Positions 1-10,234 of a stretch of DNA of 64,000 nt are shown here, in pieces (the first letter of the stretch is position 1; each line of letters starts with the position of its first letter). Source of the DNA: Dyella mobilis (lineage in GTDB: Bacteria > Pseudomonadota > Gammaproteobacteria > Xanthomonadales > Rhodanobacteraceae); NCBI RefSeq assembly GCF_016904945.1, contig NZ_JADIKF010000040.1, forward strand, positions 434,001-498,000, written 5' to 3'. The notes beneath the pieces are model-generated. The model saw nothing but the letters and a program-made list of their open reading frames with translations. It did not search any database and had not been told where the DNA came from. The position numbers and the translations under genes are program-made.

Positions 1-56
1 GGAGCGCCCGGTATATATCAAGTACCTCGGGGGCACCCGGGACAGCGCCAATCTAC

Positions 57-443
57 CTAGCGCTCCGAATGCAGCCGCGGCGCACCTATTTTGAACCAGG
101 CCTTGGCAATTTTTCCCTCCGAAACTTCATAGACCGCCAGCACCTCGACCTCCCCTGGCCCCTCGGCAAATGTGCGCGTTACCCGTTCGTGGTCCACGAC
201 GAGATTGCCGACCACACTGCGGTGAAGCAATTCCCCGCGCAGATTGGATTCCTGGAATCGTGCAAGATGCCGCTCGCGAATCTGTGCCGTTCCATGGGCC
301 AGCAGTTGCGAGGGGAACGCATAGTATGGGCAATCCTCGGCCCACCATTGCATGAAAGCATCGATATCGCGCGCGTTATAGGCTTCGAGCTGTTGCTGCA
401 CGGGAAATTCGATCGGGCGCGAAACGGGTGTATCGTGATCCAT
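57..443 (-). CDS. SnoaL/NTF2-like family protein
   Basis: A 128-residue protein with the compact NTF2-like cone-fold pattern: an N-terminal helix with the motif YNARDIDAFMQWWAEDC, the central IRERHLARF segment, and C-terminal strands ending in KIAKAWFKIG. Such proteins are small enzymes or ligand-binding proteins whose substrate cannot be read from sequence. The start is placed at the ATG at 443, which has a GGAGG about 11 bases upstream; the frame stays open to 539 but that extension is low-complexity and unlikely. It is divergent from the dienelactone hydrolase at 589, so the two may share a promoter region. Confidence 0.75.
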   Translation of the reverse strand: MDHDTPVSRPIEFPVQQQLEAYNARDIDAFMQWWAEDCPYYAFPSQLLAHGTAQIRERHLARFQESNLRGELLHRSVVGNLVVDHERVTRTFAEGPGEVEVLAVYEVSEGKIAKAWFKIGAPRLHSER

Positions 444-588
444 CTCGTCAACTACCTCCGAGGGCAAGCAAGGGAAAGATTTACGCCGAGCGAAACCACC
501 GGGCGGATTCATCTTCGTGATCTGGTGCGTGCAACGCAAACTCTCTCCACGCGCGGCATCATCGCTTCCCCTTGATCAAAATCGCGAT

Positions 589-1263
589 ATGGGCAATCAC
601 ATCAACATCCCCACCAGCGGCACCCAGTGCATCGGTGCCTACATGGCCGAAGCCGTGGGCAAACCCAAAGGCGGCATCGTGGTGATCCAGGAAATTTTCG
701 GAGTCAACGCGCACGTTCGCAGCGTAGCCGATCGGTTTGCCGCCGCCGGCTACACCACTGTCGCACCGGCCTTTTTCGACCACCTGGAAACCGGCGTCGA
801 GCTCGATTACACCGACGCCGGCATGCAGCGCGGACGGCAACTGGTCGGGGAATTGGGACTTGAGCGCGCCGTGGAAGACGTGGCCAGCGCCGCTGAGTCA
901 ATTGCTTCCGCAGGCAAGATCGGCACAGTGGGCTATTGCTGGGGCGGCACGGTGGCCCTGCTCTCGGCGCTCCGGCTAGGGTTGCCTTCGGTAAGCTATT
1001 ACGGTGCGCGCAACGTGCCATTCCTGGAAGAAAAACCCAAAGCTCCGGTAATTTTCCATTTCGGCGAGGAAGATGCCTCCATTCCGCCGGAAGCCGTTGC
1101 CAGGCATCGCGAGCGGCTCCCGCAAATGGACGTCCATACGTACGCCGGCGCCGGACACGCCTTCAATCGGGACATCGACCCCAACCATTACCACGAAGCC
1201 AGTGCGCACCTTGCCTGGCGACGTACGCTGGCATTCTTCGACACGTATCTGGCCCGCCCGTGA
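589..1263 (+). CDS. Dienelactone hydrolase family protein
   Basis: A 224-residue alpha/beta hydrolase of the dienelactone hydrolase family, probably cytosolic. The nucleophile motif GYCWGG carries the family's cysteine in place of serine; the acid lies in GEEDASIP and the histidine in GAGHAFN, completing the Cys-Asp-His triad. IVVIQEIFGVN near the N terminus is the usual family start, with the Glu that interacts with the catalytic Cys. Many members act on unknown ester or lactone substrates, so a role in chlorocatechol breakdown should not be assumed. The ATG at 589 is chosen because the family motif begins about 25 residues later. Its stop overlaps the start of the HIT gene (GTGA), indicating translational coupling. 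Confidence 0.88.
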   Translation: MGNHINIPTSGTQCIGAYMAEAVGKPKGGIVVIQEIFGVNAHVRSVADRFAAAGYTTVAPAFFDHLETGVELDYTDAGMQRGRQLVGELGLERAVEDVASAAESIASAGKIGTVGYCWGGTVALLSALRLGLPSVSYYGARNVPFLEEKPKAPVIFHFGEEDASIPPEAVARHRERLPQMDVHTYAGAGHAFNRDIDPNHYHEASAHLAWRRTLAFFDTYLARP

Positions 1264-1685
1264 GAGCTATCGACTTCACCCTCGACCCGCGTCTCGAAGC
1301 GGACACGCAGCACGTCACCTCACTGCCGCTGTGCGAAGTGCTGCTGATGAACGACGCCAGGTATGCGTGGTTGATTCTCGTGCCGCGCCGTATCGGCCTG
1401 GTGGAAATACTGGACCTGCCCATGGCAGCACAGCAGACCTTGTGGCAGGAAATCAACATTGCCGCCTCGGCGCTGCGCCAAGTGGCTTCCTGCGACAAGC
1501 TCAACATCGGCGCGCTGGGGAATATCGTGCGGCAATTGCACGTGCACGTGATCGCGCGCAAAGAGGGCGATGCCGCGTGGCCCGGCCCCGTGTGGGGGCA
1601 CGGGCGTGCAGAGCCTTACACGCAGGCCGAACTGCAGTCGCTGGTAGCGCTACTGCAGCACCAACTGGCTGCACACGCGGCCTGA
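1260..1685 (+). CDS. HIT (histidine triad) family protein
   Basis: A 141-residue protein of the HIT superfamily, which are nucleotide hydrolases or transferases. The triad region reads QLHVHVIAR: the first of the three usual histidines is Gln, while the middle His that serves as nucleophile in HINT/FHIT is kept. The motif WPGPVWGHG after the triad is typical of a proteobacterial HIT subgroup. The start is the GTG at 1260, which overlaps the hydrolase stop by four bases; no other start leaves a complete HIT domain. The two genes form a two-gene operon ended by the hairpin at 1694-1718. Confidence 0.85.
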   Translation: MRAIDFTLDPRLEADTQHVTSLPLCEVLLMNDARYAWLILVPRRIGLVEILDLPMAAQQTLWQEINIAASALRQVASCDKLNIGALGNIVRQLHVHVIARKEGDAAWPGPVWGHGRAEPYTQAELQSLVALLQHQLAAHAA

Positions 1686-1693
1686 AGGCAAAA

Positions 1694-1718
1694 AAACGCC
1701 CGCATGGTGCGGGCGTTT
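1694..1718. terminator. Bidirectional Rho-independent terminator
   Basis: A perfect 11-bp inverted repeat (AAACGCCCGCA / TGCGGGCGTTT) with a 3-base loop lies between the convergent HIT and lipoprotein genes. A/T runs flank both sides, so it can stop transcription from either direction. Confidence 0.85.
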
Positions 1719-1740
1719 GATACGTGACGCGAAATCCGGA

Positions 1741-2253
1741 TCAGTGCCCGGACTGCGATTGGTCGCCGCCAGCGGCACCATAAGGCGTGCCGGCAGCATC
1801 CTTATTGGTGTCGCTGCTGGTGCCGGTGGCAGGTGCGTGATAGTCCTCCAGCGCACGTGCCTTGGTCTCCACCGGATTGATGCGCGCCAGCTTGCCGCCA
1901 TCGTCATAGTAGGCAACGAAGCCGTAATCGAGCTGCAGACGCGCCATGTACTGCAAATGCTGCTTGCGGATCTTGGAATCGTCGCTGGGTACCAGCAGCA
2001 CGGTCTTGGGCAGACGGCCGGTGTCTTTCAGATAGGCGAAGTGGCTGCCGGCATCGAGCGCGGAGAGCACGGCACCGTCGATCAGGAACTGACCGCTCTT
2101 GTATGCCTTGATCGTCATGTCGAACTGGCTTTGCGTCTGTGCGGTCGGGACGCTGTCCTTGCTCGCGCCACGATGGCAACCGCCAAGCACCAGCAGGCTG
2201 CCGATCAAAAGCACGGCGGCGCCGCGGCTCGGCAACGTGGAAAAACGGATCAT
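1741..2253 (-). CDS. Putative lipoprotein, unknown function
   Basis: A 170-residue protein with a lipoprotein signal: a hydrophobic stretch at about residues 11-25 ending in the lipobox VLGGC, so Cys26 is the likely lipidation site. The mature part is a mixed alpha/beta region of about 110 residues (with LLVPSDDSKIRKQHLQYM and YGFVAYYDD), followed by a low-complexity Gly/Ala/Ser/Thr tail. I do not recognise the family. It lies between the HIT operon terminator and dcd on the same strand as dcd, but 85 bases separate them. Confidence 0.7.
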   Translation of the reverse strand: MIRFSTLPSRGAAVLLIGSLLVLGGCHRGASKDSVPTAQTQSQFDMTIKAYKSGQFLIDGAVLSALDAGSHFAYLKDTGRLPKTVLLVPSDDSKIRKQHLQYMARLQLDYGFVAYYDDGGKLARINPVETKARALEDYHAPATGTSSDTNKDAAGTPYGAAGGDQSQSGH

Positions 2254-2338
2254 GCGGATCTCCTGCGAATAGTCTCGGTGAGGCGAGCGAAGTGTACCGC
2301 CGCGCCGGAAAGGTGGATGAGGTGGCTGAACCCTGCGT

Positions 2339-2905
<567 letters not shown>

Positions 2906-2994
2906 GCGGACTCCGGTGATTCGGGGTGTGCGCCAGGTTCCCCCGGGCGCAAAGGATTAAAAATACATGGTCTGGCAGCCCCTGTGCCAGTCGG

Positions 2995-3533
2995 CTAGGC
3001 GCCGTCCAGGTTCGCGCTGAGACAGGCAAGCACCGTGCGCAGTTCCAGACACCGCTGCGGATCCGCAAGGACCTGCGCCGGGGTGCAGCCGGCGCCCGGC
3101 AAGGCCACCCCCAGCGGCTCTGGCGCCAGCAGCCGTGCGGACATGGTGCGCAGGACCTCGCACAGCGCATCTTGCGCATGGTGCGAGCCGCGCGCGGAGG
3201 CGTTGAGCAACAGCACCGGCTTGCCTGGAAATTCCAGGCTGCCGACCAGCCAGTCGAGCAGGTTCTTGAACGCCCCGGGCACACCGTGCGCGTATTCCGG
3301 GCAGGCGATCAACAACGCGTCGCTGCATCCGACCACATTGCGCAACTGCTGTACGGGAACGGGCAGTTCGCCGCCCTCCGCGTCGGGATTGAACAGCGGC
3401 AACGCGGCAAGCCCTTCATAAAGCCTGAGCGACAGCGTTGCCGGCGAGAGTTCCTTCGCCGCCAGCAACGCGGCGGTATTGGAGGAAACCTGGCGCAGAC
3501 TCCCACTCAGGCACAGTACCTGCCGCACGCGGC

Positions 3534-3537
<4 letters not shown>
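2995..3537 (-). CDS. NADPH-dependent FMN reductase family protein
   Basis: A 180-residue flavodoxin-fold reductase. The N terminus carries LCLSGSLRQVSSNTAALLAA, the phosphate-binding loop of FMN in this family, and the middle carries ACPEYAHGVPGAFKNLLDWL, the classic (P)EY..G.PG..KN..DW signature. It reduces FMN, azo compounds or quinones with NAD(P)H; the physiological substrate is unknown. The GTG at 3537 is used as start, overlapping the apbC stop (GTGA), so it is translationally coupled to apbC. Confidence 0.87.
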
Positions 3538-4628
<1,091 letters not shown>

Positions 4629-4805
4629 GGAAGAAAGGCTTGGCTGGGGAGGTCGTCAATTATGCCAGTACCCGCGCGTATGCCGATGCGCCTGGGCCTC
4701 GCGTTCGGCGCAAATGTGAACGACACGACTTTGCGCATTGCAGCTTGACCCCGCCCTGGGCGGCTGGGCAGGCTCTCCATACGCCAACGTAGGGAGTGCT
4801 TCACG

Positions 4806-5270
4806 ATGAAATACCTGTCGAAACCGGGTCTGCCTCATTTCGCCCTGGCAGCGTGCCTGCTGCTGAGCTCGGCAATCGCCTGGGCCGCGGCCAACGATAC
4901 GCCGGTGGGTACCTGGCAGCAGGTCGACGACAAGACCGGCAAGGTGAAATCGATCATCCAGATCACCGACAACGGCGGCGAGCTGCAAGGCAAAGTGCAA
5001 CAGGTTCTGATTTCCGACGACGGCCCGCATCCGGTCTGCAAGAAATGCGATGGCGACAAGAAAGACCAGCCCATCGAAGGCATGACCATCATGTGGGGCG
5101 TACGCGCCGATGGCGACACCTGGGACGGCGGCAAGATCCTCGACCCGCAAAGCGGCACCGTCTACAAGGTGAAACTGAGCATGGCCGATGGCGGACAGAA
5201 ACTGGACGTGCACGGCTACGTGGGATTCGCGCTGCTCGGCCGTAGTCAAATCTGGATCCGCCAGCAGTAA
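4806..5270 (+). CDS. DUF2147 domain secreted protein
   Basis: A 154-residue exported protein. A signal peptide with hydrophobic core FALAACLLLSSAIAWA ends near residue 28 (AWAA), and the mature part begins with the DUF2147 pattern DTPVGTWQQVDDKTGKVKS. It continues with GKVQQVLI, CKKCDGDKKDQPIEGMTIMWG and the C-terminal LGRSQIWIR, which are typical of the family. DUF2147 proteins are small periplasmic beta-barrel proteins of unknown function. GGGAG stands upstream of the ATG. Confidence 0.88.
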   Translation: MKYLSKPGLPHFALAACLLLSSAIAWAAANDTPVGTWQQVDDKTGKVKSIIQITDNGGELQGKVQQVLISDDGPHPVCKKCDGDKKDQPIEGMTIMWGVRADGDTWDGGKILDPQSGTVYKVKLSMADGGQKLDVHGYVGFALLGRSQIWIRQQ

Positions 5271-5276
5271 GCTTCT

Positions 5277-5298
5277 GCAACGATATCGATATCGTTGC
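5277..5298. repeat. Perfect 22-bp palindrome
   Basis: The 22 bases built around GATATCGATATC read identically on both strands (outer bases GCAACG / CGTTGC). It starts 7 bases after the DUF2147 stop. It could be a transcription-factor site or a stem formed at the mRNA 3' end; no T-run follows, so it is not a standard terminator. Confidence 0.6.
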
Positions 5299-5490
5299 CA
5301 TCGATCGTCGATGCAATCAGCCGCGTTGCAATCGATAACATTGCGACATCCGTGATGCACATGACACGCAGCCACACATCACGGATGTCTGCGCGACGTC
5401 TTCACCAATCCGTGCATTTCACGCAGCACTCACGCACGCGTCGCACTTCTCGCAACGCGTGCCATCGCATTTCGCACGTGCGGGCCTGCA

Positions 5491-5508
5491 CTGTCATCTA
5501 ATCGTCGT
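5491..5508 (+). promoter_or_regulatory. Candidate Pho box upstream of phosphoesterase
   Basis: The first half, CTGTCAT, is a perfect PhoB half-site and is followed at Pho-box spacing by the weaker half TCGTCGT. It matches the candidate before pstS at 12 of 18 positions. The downstream gene is a probable phosphoesterase, which fits PhoB control, but the second half-site is weak. Confidence 0.4.
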
Positions 5509-5571
5509 GCCCCAGCAATCAGCACGCTGCATCTTTCCGCCCTTTCACAACCAACCTGGGGCGGAGGGAGT

Positions 5572-7380
5572 ATGCGTATGCGCACTAAGCGTGAATCGAT
5601 GCTGTTGGGAACACTGGCGGCCGCGTGTCTTGGCGGCTTGCTTGCGTCAACGGCATTTGCTGCCGACAGCGGCAATCTGCTGATGGATGGCAATGGCGAA
5701 TCGGGCACTTGCACCGCCGACTGGTCGGCGGTCAACACCGTGCCGGGCTGGACGGTGACCCAAGGCAGCCCGTCGATCGTCTGCTACAGCATCGCAAGTT
5801 TCAACAAACCGGCCGGCGGCTCCGGCGGCAATGCATTCATCGCCGACGGTCCTTACGGCGATTCGGCGTTGCGCCAGAATGTGGATGTCTCGAGCGCGGC
5901 CACGGCCATCGATGGCGGCCACGTCACTTATGACCTGTCGGGCTGGCTTGGCGGTTACACCGTCTACAACGGCCAGGCCGTGGTCACGGCCACCTTCCTG
6001 GATGCAAACGGCCATCCGCTCGGTACCTCGGCGCAGCTGGCCGGCGTCAACGCCTCGGCGCGCAGCGACGAGAGCGGCTTCGTCGCAAAAACGGCCACCG
6101 GCAACGTACCCGCCGGCACGCGCTCGATTTCGGTGCTGCTGCAATTTACCGATACCAGCGCGTCCTACAACATCGGTTATGCCGACAACCTCTCGCTGAC
6201 GCTATCCACCCCGGTCACTGCGCCTACTTTGCAGGCGCCCGCTTCCAGCGTGCCGGCCTTCGACCACGTCTTCGTGGTGATGATGGAAAACACCGACTAC
6301 AGCCAGGTGATCGGCGATACCACCGATGCGCCGTTCATCAACAGCCTCGCCAACCAGGGTGTGCTGCTGGACAACTACAGCGGTGTTTATCACCCCAGCG
6401 ACGAAAACTACCTGGCGATCGCCGGCGGCAATACCTTCGTGCAGGGCGCGGTCTATTACCCGAACATCCACGTCACCGCGCAGAACATCGGCGATGAACT
6501 GGAAGCCGCAGGAAAAACCTGGAAAGCCTACGAGCAAGGCATGGGCACACCCTGCAACACCAGCAACAACAACGACAGCTACTACGAGCCGGACGACGCG
6601 CCCTTCATCAACTTCACCGATATCGCCTCCAACCCCACGCGCTGCGCGGCGCACCTGTTCGACACCACGCAGTTGACCACCGATCTGCAATCGGCCGCGA
6701 CCACGCCCAACTTCGCCTGGATAGCTGCGGACGACTACTACGACGGCGAATCCTCCGGCGACGGTTCGTCCACCAGCCTGCAAGTGCAGAACGGCTGGCT
6801 GCAGCAAACCCTGCAGCCGATCATGAATTCGCCGGCGTGGACGGAGCAGAAATCGCTGATCGTGCTGACCTGGGACGAATCGGCGTCGGAAACCGGCAAC
6901 CATCTCGCCACCATCCTGATCGGCTCTCCGGGAACGGTGCAGTCGGGCACTGTCAGTAACGTGAGCTACAACCACTACAGCACCGGCCGCACCGTCGAAA
7001 ATGCGCTGGGTCTCGCTCCGCTTACGCAGAACGATCAATACGCGCAACCGATCAATGATGCCTTCATCGCCGGCACGGCGACCAGCACACCCGTGCTGAC
7101 CAGCAGCATGCCCAGCGTGAGCCAGGGCACCTATGTGCATTTCGACTACGCCACGCCGGCCAGCCAGCTCAATGCCACCAACTGGATCGGCATCTACGCG
7201 GCAGGCAGCAGCCCGGGCAACGGTTCGTCGGCCACCTGGCAGGCGACACCGAACGGCAGCGGCACGGTGACCTTCGACACCTCCAGCCTCGCCCCTGGCA
7301 CTTATAGCGTCTGGTACTGCTATGACAACGGCTACACCGAGCTGGCCGGACCGGTGACGCTCACCATCACCAGCCCATAA
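5572..7380 (+). CDS. Secreted phosphoesterase family protein (acid phosphatase/phospholipase C type)
   Basis: A 602-residue exported enzyme in three parts. A signal peptide (hydrophobic core LLGTLAAACLGGLLAS, cleaved near AFAA) is followed by a beta-rich domain at about 35-215 that resembles DUF642/PEP-C-type carbohydrate-binding modules. The catalytic phosphoesterase domain at about 225-510 carries FDHVFVVMMENTDYSQVI with the metal-binding Glu-Asn pair, YHPSDENYLAIAGG, and later VLTWDESAS. A C-terminal Ig-like domain at about 515-602 (YVHFDYATPASQLNATNWIGIY) follows. The family hydrolyses phosphomonoesters or phospholipids outside the cytoplasm. GGAGGGAG lies directly before the first ATG (5572); the ATG at 5578 has better spacing. 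A candidate Pho box lies upstream. Confidence 0.85.
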   Translation: MRMRTKRESMLLGTLAAACLGGLLASTAFAADSGNLLMDGNGESGTCTADWSAVNTVPGWTVTQGSPSIVCYSIASFNKPAGGSGGNAFIADGPYGDSALRQNVDVSSAATAIDGGHVTYDLSGWLGGYTVYNGQAVVTATFLDANGHPLGTSAQLAGVNASARSDESGFVAKTATGNVPAGTRSISVLLQFTDTSASYNIGYADNLSLTLSTPVTAPTLQAPASSVPAFDHVFVVMMENTDYSQVIGDTTDAPFINSLANQGVLLDNYSGVYHPSDENYLAIAGGNTFVQGAVYYPNIHVTAQNIGDELEAAGKTWKAYEQGMGTPCNTSNNNDSYYEPDDAPFINFTDIASNPTRCAAHLFDTTQLTTDLQSAATTPNFAWIAADDYYDGESSGDGSSTSLQVQNGWLQQTLQPIMNSPAWTEQKSLIVLTWDESASETGNHLATILIGSPGTVQSGTVSNVSYNHYSTGRTVENALGLAPLTQNDQYAQPINDAFIAGTATSTPVLTSSMPSVSQGTYVHFDYATPASQLNATNWIGIYAAGSSPGNGSSATWQATPNGSGTVTFDTSSLAPGTYSVWYCYDNGYTELAGPVTLTITSP

Positions 7381-7472
7381 GAGGCAAGCGACGTACCGTC
7401 AGCGACGGCACGTCAACACACTGACAAAAGTGCGCTTCGACTCCACGGATGGAGTCGTCGTGCCGCCGATCA

Positions 7473-8279
7473 TCAACCCGGCACAGCGTCCGCACGATGC
7501 ACCAGCACGCCATGCACGGAGAACGCCGCGCGCGTGGCGCGGTCGGCCGAATGCTCGACCACCAGGTGTTGAACGCGTGCGAGCTCAGCCACCTGGTAGG
7601 TGGCCACGGCACCCAGTTTGTCATCGGTAGCCACGACCACGGTTTCGTCGCTGGCTTCGATCATGGCGCGCTTGAACAGCGATTCTTCGCTGTCGAAACC
7701 CCACAAGCCACGTGCGGCATCGATGGCGCAGGCACCGGGAAAACACAGATCCGCGCGCAGCCTTCGTACCTGCTCCACCGCTTGCGTACCCACGGCGCCG
7801 CCGATCGAAGCGCTGATGCGGCCGCCGATCAGCAGCACCTCGAACCCCTCGCGATCCAACAGCAATTGCGCAATGTGCGGAGCATTGGTGATGACGCTGA
7901 GCCCGCTGCCCGCCGGCAATGCCGCAGCGATGGCGGCGTTGGTGGTGCCCGCATCGATCAACAGCGTTTGCCCCGGTTTCACCAGGCCAACGGCCTGGCG
8001 TGCAAGCGCCTGCTTGCGCAGAGGATGCTCGGTGCGCCGCTGCTTGAGTGGCGTCAGCGTCACCGCAGGCAGCAGCGCACCGCCGTATACGCGTTTGCAC
8101 AGGCCGCGTGCTGCCAGTTCACGCAGGTCGCGCCGGATCGAGTCCTCCGATACTTCGAACACCTCGGCAAGCTCGACTGCCACGACGCGCCCTTCGCTGC
8201 GCAACCGTGCAAGGATCCGCTGCTGCCGCTCTTCCGGCAGTACGTTGCGATCGTCGGCGGGAGGGGCTGACTTAACCAT
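7473..8279 (-). CDS. DeoR/GlpR family transcriptional regulator
   Basis: A 268-residue repressor. The N-terminal winged helix-turn-helix reads LPEERQQRILARLRSEGRVV with the recognition part VSEDSIRRDLRELAARGLCKRVYGGA, the DeoR signature. The C-terminal sugar-phosphate-binding DeoRC domain contains LLIDAGTTNAAIAAAL and LIGGRI. Such proteins sense phosphorylated sugars or nucleosides. The ATG at 8279 overlaps the upstream HAD gene by 8 bases, making this the last gene of an MFS-HAD-DeoR operon. It probably represses the operon promoter at 10116-10144, where tandem 9-bp repeats lie. Confidence 0.9.
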   Translation of the reverse strand: MVKSAPPADDRNVLPEERQQRILARLRSEGRVVAVELAEVFEVSEDSIRRDLRELAARGLCKRVYGGALLPAVTLTPLKQRRTEHPLRKQALARQAVGLVKPGQTLLIDAGTTNAAIAAALPAGSGLSVITNAPHIAQLLLDREGFEVLLIGGRISASIGGAVGTQAVEQVRRLRADLCFPGACAIDAARGLWGFDSEESLFKRAMIEASDETVVVATDDKLGAVATYQVAELARVQHLVVEHSADRATRAAFSVHGVLVHRADAVPG

Positions 8280-8910
8280 CGTTCGCCACCTGCGCGTGAC
8301 GTTCCAGCAAGCCGAGTTCCACCAAATGACGGCGCAAGCCTGGCGGGTCGCGAAACCACCAGCCGCGCATGCCCAATGCTTCGGCGGTTGCCACGTTGCG
8401 AGCGGAGTCATCGATGTAGAGCGCCGACGCCGGCTCGACCGCGTAGCGCTCCAGCAAGCGTCGATAGATCCGCGGATCGGGTTTCACCAACTGCTCCTCG
8501 CCCGACACCACGATGCCTTCGAACCATTGCAGAAACGGGTAAAGCCGTCGTGCGATCGGAAAGGTCTCGTGCGACCAGTTGGTAAGCGCCAGCAGGCGCA
8601 CTCCACGCGCCTTCAGCTCCGCCAGCAGCGTCACGCTGCCTTCGATCGGGCCAAGCAGCGTTTCCTGCCAGCGCAGGTGATACGCATCAATCCAGTCGGC
8701 GTGCTCGGGGAATTGCGCGCGCAGCAATGCCGTGGCTTCGGCCCATGGACGCCCCGCATCCTGACGTTCGTTCCATTCGCTGCTGCACACTTCGCGCAGG
8801 AACCATTCCATCTGTGCTTCATCGTCGATCAGCCGGCGATACAGATGCCGCGGATCCCAGCCGATCAGCACGTTCCCGAGATCGAAAATGACCGTATCAA
8901 CACCCGTCAT
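8272..8910 (-). CDS. HAD family hydrolase (haloacid dehalogenase-like phosphatase)
   Basis: A 212-residue HAD phosphatase. Motif I is VIFDLGNVLIGWD near the N terminus; its second Asp is replaced by Asn (DLGN), as is usual in the YihX-type subgroup. Motif II is LLALTNWS, the motif III Lys lies in EEQLVKPDPRIY, and motif IV is LYIDDSARNV. YihX-like enzymes dephosphorylate sugar phosphates such as glucose 1-phosphate. Placement between a transporter and a DeoR regulator suggests a sugar-phosphate substrate. Start and stop both overlap neighbours (ATGA with the MFS gene, 8 bases with DeoR). Confidence 0.9.
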   Translation of the reverse strand: MTGVDTVIFDLGNVLIGWDPRHLYRRLIDDEAQMEWFLREVCSSEWNERQDAGRPWAEATALLRAQFPEHADWIDAYHLRWQETLLGPIEGSVTLLAELKARGVRLLALTNWSHETFPIARRLYPFLQWFEGIVVSGEEQLVKPDPRIYRRLLERYAVEPASALYIDDSARNVATAEALGMRGWWFRDPPGLRRHLVELGLLERHAQVANDG

Positions 8911-10085
8911 CGCACCACCCTCGCCGACAAACCTACCAGCACCAGCAATCCTGCCACCGCGACGAAAGCCGCGGGCAGGCTGCTGGCGCGCGCCACGAAA
9001 CCGATCAAGGCCGGACCGCTCAGCAGACCCACGTAGCCCAGCGTGGTGGCGGTAGCGATGGCCACCGCTGGCGGCGTGCCGGCGAGGCGTCCGGCGGCGC
9101 TGAACATCACCGGCACAATATTGGAGGCGCCAAGCCCGATCAGCACGAAACCCGACAACGCCGCCAAGGTCAGCGGTATGCACGCCAGCAGCAGAAAACC
9201 CGCCACCGCAAGCCCCGCCCCCACGCGCACCGCCCATGCAGGGCCACGACGCGCAATCAGGCGATCGCCGGAAAACCGCCCCATCGCCATCGCCACCGAA
9301 AAGCAGGCATAACCCACGCCGGCCGACGCCGGTGCCATGCCGCGTATGTCGCGCAGGAACACTGCACTCCAATCCAGCATCGATCCTTCGGCGAGAAAAC
9401 TCGCAAAACACATCAGGCCCAGCAACCACGCGCGTGCGTGCGGCATGCTGAGCCGGCTTTTCTCCGGGGCGGTATCGGCGTCGACCGGGAATGCCTCGCC
9501 ACGCAACCCGTTACGCAGGCACAGCACGATCGACGCGAGGGTGACGGCAATCGCGATGGCGGCACCGGTCAGGCCCAGGCCCAGCGCCAGCAAGGCACTC
9601 AGCACAACCGCTCCCGACAAGCCGCCCACGCTGAAAAGACCGTGGAACCCGGACATCAGCCGATCGTTGCTTCGGTGCTCCACTTCGACGGCGTAGGCAT
9701 TCATGGCCACGTCCACGGCGCCCAGCATCACTCCGAAATAAAACAGTGTCGCCATCAGCATCGTGATGTCGGACACCTGCGCAAGCGCCGGCAATGCCAG
9801 GCACATCGACAAGCCGGCGGCCACGATCACCGTGCGGCTGCCGAACCGGTGGGTCAGCCAGCCCACAAAAGGCATCGACAGCATGGAGCCGCCGCCGAAT
9901 GCCAGCAGCGCCGTACCCAACTGCCCATCGTCCAACTGCAGACGAGCCTTGACGTACGGCACCATCGGCGCCCACGCCGACATGGACATGCCTGAAACCA
10001 GAAAGATCAGCCGCGTCGACCAGCGCGCAGCGGAGAGCGAAGCGATGCTCCCGCCGACAGCCGCGGATTCGTAAGTCGTTTTCAC
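8907..10085 (-). CDS. MFS transporter (YbjJ-like)
   Basis: A 392-residue inner-membrane transporter with about 12 predicted hydrophobic segments in two halves. The major-facilitator motif between helices 2 and 3 appears as GWLTHRFGSRTVI, and the helix 8-9 loop has GRFSGDRLIARRG. The closest general type is the YbjJ-like MFS group, of unknown or sugar-like substrates. The start is uncertain: the GTG at 10085 gives a normal family length, while the frame is open to 10202. It is the first gene of the MFS-HAD-DeoR operon and is divergent from metG. Confidence 0.82.
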   Translation of the reverse strand: MKTTYESAAVGGSIASLSAARWSTRLIFLVSGMSMSAWAPMVPYVKARLQLDDGQLGTALLAFGGGSMLSMPFVGWLTHRFGSRTVIVAAGLSMCLALPALAQVSDITMLMATLFYFGVMLGAVDVAMNAYAVEVEHRSNDRLMSGFHGLFSVGGLSGAVVLSALLALGLGLTGAAIAIAVTLASIVLCLRNGLRGEAFPVDADTAPEKSRLSMPHARAWLLGLMCFASFLAEGSMLDWSAVFLRDIRGMAPASAGVGYACFSVAMAMGRFSGDRLIARRGPAWAVRVGAGLAVAGFLLLACIPLTLAALSGFVLIGLGASNIVPVMFSAAGRLAGTPPAVAIATATTLGYVGLLSGPALIGFVARASSLPAAFVAVAGLLVLVGLSARVVR

Positions 10086-10115
10086 GTGTCGCCTGCCTTG
10101 CATACAACACGAATA

Positions 10116-10144
10116 AATATACATAAACGTGCACAAACGTGCAA
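10116..10144 (-). promoter_or_regulatory. Sigma-70 promoter with tandem operator-like repeats (MFS-HAD-DeoR operon)
   Basis: On the minus strand, TTGCAC (10144-10139) and TATATT (10121-10116) are separated by exactly 17 bases. Two direct copies of a 9-mer (AAACGTGCA on the plus strand, at 10125-10133 and 10135-10143) repeat with a 10-base period across the spacer and -35 box. Helically phased direct repeats inside a promoter fit repression by the DeoR-family protein of the operon. Confidence 0.65.
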
Positions 10145-10234
10145 ATCGGCATCCGCCCGGCCGTGCAGTCCTTCGCCAAGCACAGCCGACGCCGCGTGCC
10201 ATAATGCACGGCCCACCTGGAGCATCCGCGATCC

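Larger units (their letters stand above)
5271..5571. other. Intergenic region with palindrome and Pho-box candidate
   Basis: This 301-base stretch has no convincing gene. It begins with a perfect 22-bp palindrome and contains many CGATCG/ATCGAT-like words, then a CA-rich stretch of repeated CACGCA/TCACGC words. A CTGTCAT-containing Pho-box candidate lies about 80 bases before the phosphoesterase start. Confidence 0.6.

Noticed and set aside
1..92. Open frame from the window edge on the plus strand (ERPVYIKYLGG... to a stop at 92)
   Set aside because: Too short, with no recognised family; it overlaps the 3' end of the better-supported minus-strand NTF2-like gene.
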